DNA from: Bacilli bacterium
GTDB taxonomy: Bacteria > Bacillota_I > Bacilli_A > ML615J-28 > CAG-698
Direction: 5' to 3'
Assembly (NCBI GenBank): GCA_028693885.1
Contig: JAQUUM010000090.1
Location: 1-5,770, forward strand
DNA: 5,770 nt
In this document: positions 1-5,702 of the stretch, one piece after another
Layout: every line of letters begins with the position of its first letter
Position numbering within the stretch: the first letter of the stretch is position 1
The notes under the pieces: generated by a model
What the model was told of the DNA's origin: nothing
Databases searched by the model: none
The model's input: only the letters and a program-made list of their open reading frames with translations
Position numbers and translations under genes: made by a program

Positions 1-1050
1 GGTTCTTTAATAAGCGGTTTGCAAGACAGTTTAGTTGACTCAACAATTGGCTCTTCTTCACATATAACTTTTACAAAAACAGATGATACATTTATTACTG
101 ACTATGAAGAATTACTAACTACAATCAAGCAACAATCAGCAGCTATTACAATTGCATCTCCTACTATTGACATTGGCGGAATCTTAGAAAAAGATATAGC
201 TACAAAAAAAGAAATTCGTTTTAGAGGTTTTAATTTTACAGAAGCAAATAAGATATACGATTTCGATAAAAAACTAACAGAGGGCAATTTACCCCTATTA
301 GATAACGAAATATTGCTAGGCGCATCGCTTAAAGAAGATCTAGGCGTAAATGTTGGTGATGTAATCGATTTTGAATTCGCAACAATCAAATATCCTCTAA
401 CAATATCAGGTTTCTTTGATTTTAATGTAGCAATAATCAACTCAACTTGGGGTGTTTCAAGTCTTTCAACTATTCAAAGCATCTTGCAAATAACTTCTAG
501 TGTTACTTCAATTGAAACACAACTTTCTGAAGTTTTTGATGCTCAAGAATTATCTCTTACTTTAAACTCAACTTTTATTCAAGATAATATTCAAACTACA
601 AACTGGATGGATGAAAATGCTGAATTATTAAGTGGTTTACAAGGCCAAAGTATTTCATCACTTATGATTCAAGTATTTGTTATTATTTCAGTAGTTTTAG
701 GAATTGCCTCAGTATTAGCAATCACTGTAATGCAAAAATCAAAACAAATAGGAATCTTAAAAGCTATGGGAATTAAAGATTCGACAGCTAGTTTAATTTT
801 CTTATTTGAAGGTTTAATTTTAGGAATCTTTGGAGCAATATTTGGAGTCCTACTAGGTGTTGGCCTTGGTTACTCATTCGCAACTTTTGCTTTAAAACCA
901 AACGGAGAACCAGTAATCCCATTAACAATCGAAGTAGACTTTATTATATTATCAGCTTTTATCGCACTAGCAGCATCAACTCTAGCTGCTTTAATCCCTG
1001 CTAGAAAATCTTCTAAACTAACAGTAATCGAGGTGATTAGAAATGCCTAA
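1..1050 (+). CDS. ABC transporter permease, FtsX/LolC-LolE/MacB type (5' truncated by window edge)
   Basis: The frame is open from base 1, so the TTG at 19 is not a start: the upstream codons (GSLISG) read on naturally and the gene begins outside the window. The visible part is 349 codons. It shows the tail of the extracytoplasmic MacB_PCD-like domain, with the family motif EILLGASLKEDLGVNVGD at about residues 103-120 of the visible part. Three C-terminal membrane segments follow, at about 220-245, 263-293 and 315-335, and the conserved cytoplasmic loop KSKQIGILKAMGI lies between the first two. The missing start should hold the first membrane helix, giving the usual 1+3 topology near 400 residues. 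The protein would sit in the cytoplasmic membrane as a homo- or heterodimer, driven by the ATPase that overlaps its stop codon. Related systems release lipoproteins or export peptides and macrolides; the substrate cannot be read here. The family call is firm, the function open. Confidence 0.9.
   Translation, partial: GSLISGLQDSLVDSTIGSSSHITFTKTDDTFITDYEELLTTIKQQSAAITIASPTIDIGGILEKDIATKKEIRFRGFNFTEANKIYDFDKKLTEGNLPLLDNEILLGASLKEDLGVNVGDVIDFEFATIKYPLTISGFFDFNVAIINSTWGVSSLSTIQSILQITSSVTSIETQLSEVFDAQELSLTLNSTFIQDNIQTTNWMDENAELLSGLQGQSISSLMIQVFVIISVVLGIASVLAITVMQKSKQIGILKAMGIKDSTASLIFLFEGLILGIFGAIFGVLLGVGLGYSFATFALKPNGEPVIPLTIEVDFIILSAFIALAASTLAALIPARKSSKLTVIEVIRNA
1030..1037 (+). promoter_or_regulatory. 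Ribosome binding site of the ABC ATPase, inside the permease 3' end
   Basis: GAGGTGAT is a full match to the Bacillus-type anti-Shine-Dalgarno sequence. It lies 5 nt before the ATG at 1043 and is embedded in the last permease codons (E-V-I). It fixes the ATPase start and indicates that the two subunits are translated from one message. Confidence 0.85.
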
Positions 1051-1750
1051 TATATTAGAACTAAAAAATATTAATAAGATATATAATCCTAATTCAAAAT
1101 TCCCGACTCAAGTATTATTTGACTTGAACCTAAGTTTTGAAGAAGGTTCATTTAATTCAATTATTGGTCAATCTGGTAGTGGTAAATCAACTCTTTTAAA
1201 TATCTTAGGTACTCTTGATAAAGCAACAAGCGGAGATGTTATTATTAATAATATTAACGCTCAAGAACTTTCAAAAAAAAGTCTTTCAAAATTAAGAAAC
1301 GAATCAATTGGTTTCATCTTCCAATTTCATTATCTTTTACCAGAATTTACTGCCTTAGAAAATGTCTTAATGCCTTATAGGATTTCAGGTAAAACAATAA
1401 CAAATGAAATACTTCAAAAAGCCAATGAATTACTTGATATTGTAGGTCTACAAAAAGTAAAAAACAATTTAGCTATTAATATGTCCGGCGGACAGCAACA
1501 GCGAGTAGCTATTGCTAGAAGCTTAATTAATAATCCAAAAATTATTCTAGCTGATGAACCAACAGGAAACTTAGATAGTGATTCAACTGAACAAGTTTAT
1601 GATTTATTAAGAAAGATAAACAAAGAATTAAAAACCACTTTTATAGTAATAACACATGATAGACATATAGCAGAAAAAGCTGATAGAATTATTGAAATCA
1701 AAGATGGTAGAATTAACTTAGATATCAATAAAATATCTGACATAAATTAA
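1043..1750 (+). CDS. ABC transporter ATP-binding protein, LolD/MacB-type
   Basis: This 235-residue cytoplasmic nucleotide-binding subunit hydrolyses ATP to drive the overlapping permease. All motifs are intact: Walker A GQSGSGKST at 42-50, Q-loop glutamine 94, signature MSGGQQQR at 147-154, Walker B IILADEP at 167-173 with catalytic Glu172, D-loop GNLD at 175-178 and switch His205. The stretch after the Q-loop, FQFHYLLPEFTALENV, is typical of LolD-like members of the MacB/FtsE/LolD branch. Length is normal for the family. The ATG at 1043 follows a near-perfect ribosome binding site and overlaps the permease stop by 8 nt, so the two form one operon ending at the hairpin at 1762. Lol naming would imply lipoprotein release to an outer membrane, which a low-GC Gram-positive should lack. 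I therefore give no gene symbol; a peptide, toxin or lipoprotein exporter are all possible. Confidence 0.93.
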   Translation: MPNILELKNINKIYNPNSKFPTQVLFDLNLSFEEGSFNSIIGQSGSGKSTLLNILGTLDKATSGDVIINNINAQELSKKSLSKLRNESIGFIFQFHYLLPEFTALENVLMPYRISGKTITNEILQKANELLDIVGLQKVKNNLAINMSGGQQQRVAIARSLINNPKIILADEPTGNLDSDSTEQVYDLLRKINKELKTTFIVITHDRHIAEKADRIIEIKDGRINLDINKISDIN

Positions 1751-1761
1751 TCAAGATACTT

Positions 1762-1798
1762 AAAACCTGTAAAAACAAATATTACAGGTTTTATTTTC
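1762..1798 (+). terminator. Rho-independent terminator of the ABC transporter operon
   Basis: A perfect 11-bp stem (AAAACCTGTAA at 1762-1772 with TTACAGGTTTT at 1782-1792) encloses a 9-nt loop and runs into a T-rich tail ending at about 1798. It begins 11 nt after the ATPase stop and separates the transporter operon from def. Confidence 0.85.
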
Positions 1799-1825
1799 TA
1801 AACTATTGATTAAAGTAATAAATAG

Positions 1826-1857
1826 TTGTAATTTTATTCAATTTGTATTAATATAAT
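1826..1857 (+). promoter_or_regulatory. Possible promoter for def-RNase J
   Basis: TTGTAA (1826-1831) could be a -35 element, with TAATAT (1849-1854) as a weak -10 at 17 bp. A consensus TATAAT lies at 1852-1857, but the spacing would then be 20 bp. Either choice starts the transcript at about 1861-1864, almost on the ribosome binding site, giving a very short leader. The placement after a terminator makes a promoter likely in this gap. The exact boxes are uncertain because the region is nearly all A and T. Confidence 0.3.
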
Positions 1858-1861
1858 ATAT

Positions 1862-1868
1862 GAGGTGA
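1862..1868 (+). promoter_or_regulatory. Ribosome binding site of def (decides the start)
   Basis: GAGGTGA lies 5 nt before the ATG at 1874. An in-frame GTG at 1865 falls inside this site, so it is the Shine-Dalgarno sequence rather than the start codon. Confidence 0.85.
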
Positions 1869-1873
1869 AACAC

Positions 1874-2458
1874 ATGCTAACAAATAAAGACATCATTAAA
1901 GATGATCATCCCACATTAAGACTTAGAGCTCAAGAGGTCTTTTTACCTCTTAGTGATGAGGATATAAAAACACTTTATCTAATGGATGAATATCTTGAAA
2001 ATGGCTATGATGAAAAAAAAGCCAAAGAATTAGACATAAGACCAGGGGTTGGTCTTGCTGCCCCACAAATAAATATTTCTAAACAAATGTTTTCAATTAA
2101 CCTAGTTGACTATAAAGGTATAACTCAACGCTTTGGAGTAATCAACCCTAAAATTATTTCTGAATCTGTAAAAAAAACATACCTGCCTGATGGAGAAGGA
2201 TGTTTATCAGTTGAAAAATTTGTCATTGAAGGCATAGTCCATAGAGCTAAAATAATAACTGTCAAAGCTCATTTCTTTAACTATGTTACAAATGAAATAG
2301 AAGAAAAAACTGTCATAATGAAAGACTTGCTTGCAATTGTCTTCCAACATGAATACGATCATTTAAAAGGAATTTTATACATCGATAGAATCAATAAAGC
2401 TCAACCATTTTCAATCCCTGAAAATAGTAGTAGCCTAGTTGATGATACCGAAGTATAA
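1874..2458 (+). CDS. def: Peptide deformylase (YkrB/DefB-like)
   Basis: Removes the N-formyl group from the initiator methionine of nascent proteins at the ribosome exit, before methionine aminopeptidase acts. Read from ATG 1874 it has 194 residues and all three family motifs: GVGLAAPQ at 58-65, EGCLSV at 108-113 and QHEYDH at 158-163. The metal ligands are Cys110, His159 and His163, and Glu160 is the catalytic acid. The start MLTNKDIIKDDHPTLR and the insertion of about 20 residues before motif 1 match the Gram-positive type 2 deformylases such as Bacillus YkrB. A GTG nine bases upstream is in frame but lies within the ribosome binding site, so I reject it. RNase J follows after 13 nt, probably on the same transcript. 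The last ~15 residues are polar and acidic and look like a free tail. Confidence 0.96.
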   Translation: MLTNKDIIKDDHPTLRLRAQEVFLPLSDEDIKTLYLMDEYLENGYDEKKAKELDIRPGVGLAAPQINISKQMFSINLVDYKGITQRFGVINPKIISESVKKTYLPDGEGCLSVEKFVIEGIVHRAKIITVKAHFFNYVTNEIEEKTVIMKDLLAIVFQHEYDHLKGILYIDRINKAQPFSIPENSSSLVDDTEV

Positions 2459-2471
2459 AGCATAAACAATT

Positions 2472-4157
2472 ATGGAACAAAAACCTATAATACCTTATTT
2501 TAATGATAACAATATAAAAATTTTTGCTTTAGGTGGTTTAAATGAAATCGGTAAAAATATGTATATTGTTGAATGTGGCGAAGAAATTATTATAATTGAT
2601 TCAGGAATGTTTTTCCCTGATGAAAATTACGGAGTTAATTATATTATTCCTGATTTTACTTATTTAGAAAAAAACGAAAAAAAGATAGTTGGTTTATTTA
2701 TAACTCATGGTCATGAAGATCATATAGGAGGAATTCCCCAATTATTATCTAAAGTTAAAATACCAGCAATTTATTCTAATGGTTTAGGTTGCGGTTTACT
2801 TAAAAGTAAACTTTCTGAATATAGAAGGATTTCCGCTAATATAATTGAATTTTCTGATAATAGTATTTACAATTTTAAAAACTTCAAAGTTTCTTTTTTT
2901 AGAACTAATCATAGCATTCCTGATTCTTTTGGAATTGCTATCAAAACTTCTTTGGGTTATATACTTCATACTGGTGATTTCAAATTTGATTTTTCACCCT
3001 TAGGTCCGCAAGCAGACTACAAAAAACTTACTAAGTATTCTGAAGAAGGTGTTCTTTGTTTATTATCAGATAGTACTAATGCTAACGAGTCAAATTTCTC
3101 AGTTTCTGAAAAAAAGATTGGTGAAAGTATTAAATCAATGTTTAAAAACATTGAAGGTAGAATTATTATTTCAACCTTTGCATCTAATGTTCATAGAGTC
3201 CAACAAATAATTGATGCTAGTGTTTATAGCAATCGTAAAGTAATTGTTTTTGGAAGAAGTATGGAAAAAACAATTAATGTAGGAAAATCACTAAACTATA
3301 TTAAAGCTCCTTTATCAACCTTTATTTCAGTTAAAGAATTCTCACATATTCTTCCTAAAAACTTAACTATACTAAGTACTGGTTCACAAGGTGAACCACT
3401 TGCAGCTTTATCTAGAATCGCAGATGGAACTCATAATCATATTAAGATTATACCAAAAGATACAATTATCTTTTCTTCTTCTGCCATACCAGGTAACGAA
3501 ACTAGTATTAATAGAACTATTAATAAATTATTTAAAGCAGGTGCTAATGTTATAATTAACAGTCCTCTTGCAGATACTCATACATCAGGACATGCCTCAC
3601 AAGATGAACTTAAACTAATGTTAGTTTTAACTAGACCAAAATATTTTGTACCAATTCATGGTGAATATTCAATGCTTAAAAAACATGTAGAACTAGCCAT
3701 ATCAACTGGAGTAAATCCTGAGAACTGTTTTATTCTAAGTATTGGTGATGTTTTAACTTTTGCTAAAGACAAAGTTTTCTCAAACTACCAAGTACCATCA
3801 GGCATTACTTATATCGACAGTAACAACAATATAGTTGATGAACAAATAGTAAAAGAACGTAAGTCTTTATCAGATGATGGTATGCTTGCTGCTATCTTTA
3901 CTTTAGATAAATTTGATCAAAGAATAGCTGAAACAAAAATAGTTACCCGAGGTTTTATTTATACAAAAAGTTCAGAAACTTTAATCGCTACTATTAAAGA
4001 TAAAGCTAATACTCTTTTTGATAGTTATTTTAAAAATAATAAAACTACAACTCAAAAACAACTTAAAACTTATATCTCATTAGAATTAAGTAATTTCATT
4101 TATAGTCTGACTGAAAGGCGCCCTGTAATAATGCCTATTATTACTAGCCCAAAATAA
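2472..4157 (+). CDS. rnjA: Ribonuclease J (RNase J1-like)
   Basis: This 561-residue metallo-beta-lactamase/beta-CASP nuclease matches the roughly 555 residues of Bacillus RNase J1. It is the 5'-3' exonuclease and endonuclease of mRNA decay and rRNA maturation in Gram-positives. The N-terminal core has HGHEDH at 79-84 (motif 2), His147 (motif 3) and HTGDFKFD at 166-173 with Asp169 (motif 4). The beta-CASP part includes SDSTNAN at 199-205, STFASNVHR at 234-242 and HTSGHAS at 370-376, and His396 lies in PIHGEY. Every expected zinc ligand is present, so it should be active. A C-terminal domain ends in the typical RRPVIMPII. ATG 2472 is the only credible start because an in-frame TAA at 2463-2465 lies just upstream. 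No Shine-Dalgarno is visible, so translation may depend on coupling to def 13 nt upstream. J1 rather than J2 is my preference from the intact site; whether a second RNase J exists elsewhere cannot be seen. Confidence 0.95.
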   Translation: MEQKPIIPYFNDNNIKIFALGGLNEIGKNMYIVECGEEIIIIDSGMFFPDENYGVNYIIPDFTYLEKNEKKIVGLFITHGHEDHIGGIPQLLSKVKIPAIYSNGLGCGLLKSKLSEYRRISANIIEFSDNSIYNFKNFKVSFFRTNHSIPDSFGIAIKTSLGYILHTGDFKFDFSPLGPQADYKKLTKYSEEGVLCLLSDSTNANESNFSVSEKKIGESIKSMFKNIEGRIIISTFASNVHRVQQIIDASVYSNRKVIVFGRSMEKTINVGKSLNYIKAPLSTFISVKEFSHILPKNLTILSTGSQGEPLAALSRIADGTHNHIKIIPKDTIIFSSSAIPGNETSINRTINKLFKAGANVIINSPLADTHTSGHASQDELKLMLVLTRPKYFVPIHGEYSMLKKHVELAISTGVNPENCFILSIGDVLTFAKDKVFSNYQVPSGITYIDSNNNIVDEQIVKERKSLSDDGMLAAIFTLDKFDQRIAETKIVTRGFIYTKSSETLIATIKDKANTLFDSYFKNNKTTTQKQLKTYISLELSNFIYSLTERRPVIMPIITSPK

Positions 4158-4165
4158 GATACTTT

Positions 4166-4206
4166 AAACATCTCTAATACTTTTTTTAGGGATGTTTTTA
4201 TTTTTC
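4166..4206 (+). terminator. Rho-independent terminator after RNase J
   Basis: AAACATCTCTAA (4166-4177) pairs with TTAGGGATGTTT (4186-4197) over 12 bp with one U-G wobble, around an 8-nt loop. A T-rich tail runs to about 4206. It starts 8 nt after the RNase J stop. Confidence 0.85.
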
Positions 4207-4222
4207 AAAAAAACATTCCTTA

Positions 4223-4267
4223 GTAAAAGTGTAACGGCACTACACTTTTTCCAACGTAAAAGTGTAA
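4223..4267 (+). repeat. Three-copy repeat AAAAGTGTA in alternating orientation (candidate operator or RNA switch)
   Basis: AAAAGTGTA occurs at 4225-4233 (+), as its reverse complement TACACTTTT at 4241-4249, and again at 4258-4266 (+). Centres lie 16 and 17 bp apart. The two outer copies extend to an exact 12-mer, GTAAAAGTGTAA (4223-4234 and 4256-4267), offset by 33 bp, about three helical turns. In RNA the middle copy can pair with either outer copy (9 bp, loops of 7 and 8 nt) but not both. The array ends 7 bp before a likely -35 box of the ATPase gene. The geometry is seen directly; a regulatory role is inference. Confidence 0.7.
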
Positions 4268-4273
4268 TAATAG

Positions 4274-4300
4274 TTGATTTTTGTATTAATTTATTATAAA
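4274..4300 (+). promoter_or_regulatory. Probable promoter of the AAA/DUF4143 ATPase gene
   Basis: TTGATT (4274-4279) is a fair -35 box and TATAAA (4295-4300) a fair -10 box, at a short 15-bp spacing. TAAATA at 4297-4302 would give 17 bp with a poorer match. Transcription would begin near 4307, shortly before the ribosome binding site. A terminator upstream and a separate gene downstream make a promoter here likely, though the exact boxes are not certain. Confidence 0.4.
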
Positions 4301-4310
4301 TACTATTAGC

Positions 4311-4318
4311 AGGAGGAG
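4311..4318 (+). promoter_or_regulatory. Ribosome binding site of the AAA/DUF4143 ATPase
   Basis: AGGAGGAG is a strong Shine-Dalgarno sequence, with the AGGAGG core 7 nt before the ATG at 4324. It fixes the start and predicts efficient translation once the gene is transcribed. Confidence 0.85.
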
Positions 4319-4323
4319 AAAAA

Positions 4324-5634
4324 ATGAAAAGAATAATTCAAACAGAACTACTTAAATGGAAAAATTCTAACAATCGAAAACCATTATTAATAAAAGGTGC
4401 AAGGCAAGTTGGAAAAACATATGCATTATTAGAATTTGGAAAGATACATTATGATAATACTATTTATTTAAACTTTGAAGGGGATAGAGATAATCTAACA
4501 AAGATTTTCTCTAAAGATTTAGACCCAAAAAGAATAATCTTAGAAATTGCTAGTTATATAAAACAAAGTATTTCAGAAGCCAACACACTACTTGTTTTTG
4601 ATGAAATTCAAGCTTGCGAAGAAGCTTTAACTTCTCTGAAATATTTTTATGAAGAAGCCCCTCAATATAATATAATTGCAGCAGGTAGTTTATTAGGACT
4701 ATCTATTAATAGAGGTAACTTTTCATTTCCTGTAGGTAAAGTTACTATGCTAACTATGTATCCTATGACCTTTGAAGAATTTCTAATGAATGTAAATGAA
4801 AATCTCTTACACAATATTGAAAAATGCTACAAAGAAATGTCACCGCTTAATTCAATACTTCATGAAGAAGCGCTTAGTTTATATAAAACTTATCTAGTTG
4901 TAGGTGGATATCCAGCTGCTGTTAAAGCCTATTTAGAATATCAAAACTTCAATTTAGTAAAAGCAGAACAAGCTACTATATCAGAACAATATATTTCTGA
5001 TATGGCAAAATATGCCAATACTAATAAAACTATCAAAAGTATTGAAGTATTTAATTCGCTTCCTTCACAGTTAGCAAAAGAAAACACAAAGTTTCAATAT
5101 AATCTAATAAAAGCAAAAGCAAGAGCAAAAGAATATGAAATAAGTTTAAGTTGGTTAAAAGCTGCTTGTGTTATTCTAGAAAATATAAAAATTACTGAAG
5201 GTAAATACCCCATTAATATTTATAAACAAATCGATACTTTTAAAATATATTATTCAGATGTAGGATTGCTTTGTTATAAATCAGGAATTGCTCCTAATGA
5301 AATATTAGTTGATTCTCTTACTTCTGATAAATATCGAGGAATTTTAGCAGAAAATTATGTTGCAGAACAACTGCAGGCTAATAATATAGATCTTTATTAT
5401 TGGGAATCAAACGGAACAGCAGAGATTGATTTTGTGATACAAAAAAATGGCTCTGCAATTCCAATAGAAGTAAAATCTGCTAATAATGTAAAATCAAAAA
5501 GTCTAACTATCTACACTAGTAGATACAATCCAAAATACTCTATTAGAGTTTCTACAAAAAATTTTGGATTTGAAAACTCTATTAAATCAATTCCGTTATA
5601 CGCTATATTCTGTATCAAAAAAGAAGAAGTTTAA
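4324..5634 (+). CDS. AAA_14/DUF4143 family ATPase with PD-(D/E)XK-like C-terminal domain
   Basis: A 436-residue soluble protein of a widespread but functionally obscure ATPase family found in many anaerobes, often in several divergent copies per genome. The N-terminal AAA_14 domain has Walker A GARQVGKT at 25-32, Walker B LLVFDEIQ at 89-96 with Asp93 and Glu94, and the sensor-like strand IIAAGSLLG at 117-125, followed by YPMTFEEF. A middle part at about 245-285 (SQLAKENTKFQY...SLSWLKAACVI) resembles the winged-helix region of archaeal-type ATPases. The C-terminal DUF4143 part has Glu343, EIDFVI at 367-372 and PIEVKSA at 380-386. Asp369, Glu382 and Lys384 fit a PD-(D/E)XK nuclease-fold site. 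Length is ordinary for the family and no motif is broken. No membrane segment or signal peptide is seen. It forms its own unit with promoter, repeat array and terminator. The cellular role is unknown; DNA handling or defence is possible but unproven. Confidence 0.92.
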   Translation: MKRIIQTELLKWKNSNNRKPLLIKGARQVGKTYALLEFGKIHYDNTIYLNFEGDRDNLTKIFSKDLDPKRIILEIASYIKQSISEANTLLVFDEIQACEEALTSLKYFYEEAPQYNIIAAGSLLGLSINRGNFSFPVGKVTMLTMYPMTFEEFLMNVNENLLHNIEKCYKEMSPLNSILHEEALSLYKTYLVVGGYPAAVKAYLEYQNFNLVKAEQATISEQYISDMAKYANTNKTIKSIEVFNSLPSQLAKENTKFQYNLIKAKARAKEYEISLSWLKAACVILENIKITEGKYPINIYKQIDTFKIYYSDVGLLCYKSGIAPNEILVDSLTSDKYRGILAENYVAEQLQANNIDLYYWESNGTAEIDFVIQKNGSAIPIEVKSANNVKSKSLTIYTSRYNPKYSIRVSTKNFGFENSIKSIPLYAIFCIKKEEV

Positions 5635-5640
5635 AATATT

Positions 5641-5690
5641 AAAGGCGAAGTATAAAGAGGATTACTCTTATTACTTCGCCTTTTATTAAT
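5641..5690 (+). terminator. Rho-independent terminator after the ATPase, possibly bidirectional
   Basis: AAAGGCGAAGTA (5641-5652) pairs perfectly with TACTTCGCCTTT (5672-5683). An inner stem AAGAG/CTCTT (5655-5659 with 5665-5669) caps it around a 5-nt loop, and a T-rich run follows. The A-rich 5' flank gives T residues on the other strand as well, so it could also stop the probable convergent gene whose stop codon is at 5703-5705. Confidence 0.85.
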
Positions 5691-5702
5691 TATTTATAAT
5701 AA

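Noticed and set aside
19..21. TTG as the start of the permease
   Set aside because: The frame stays open to base 1 with family-like residues upstream, and the first membrane helix is missing, so the true start is outside the window.
102..440. Minus-strand open frame of 112 codons
   Set aside because: It lies wholly antisense to the permease, has no convincing ribosome binding site and encodes nothing recognisable, while the plus strand carries clear family motifs.
4225..4250. Second intrinsic terminator after RNase J
   Set aside because: The stem is AT-rich (three G-C pairs of nine), the T run is only five bases, and a much better terminator lies just upstream at 4166-4206. The three-copy symmetry is better explained as a regulatory array.
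4223..4267. Short CRISPR-like array
   Set aside because: The copies are only 9-12 nt, alternate in orientation and are separated by 7-8 nt, which does not fit CRISPR repeats and spacers.
4158..4323. Small gene or structured RNA such as a riboswitch between RNase J and the ATPase
   Set aside because: No open frame with a ribosome binding site is seen, and apart from the terminator and repeat array there is no conserved riboswitch core that I recognise.
4207..5690. ATPase block as a transposon or integrated mobile element with terminal repeats
   Set aside because: The upstream 9-mer repeat has no counterpart after the gene, there is no transposase or integrase, and I see no target duplication. 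Recent gain remains possible but not as a recognisable element.
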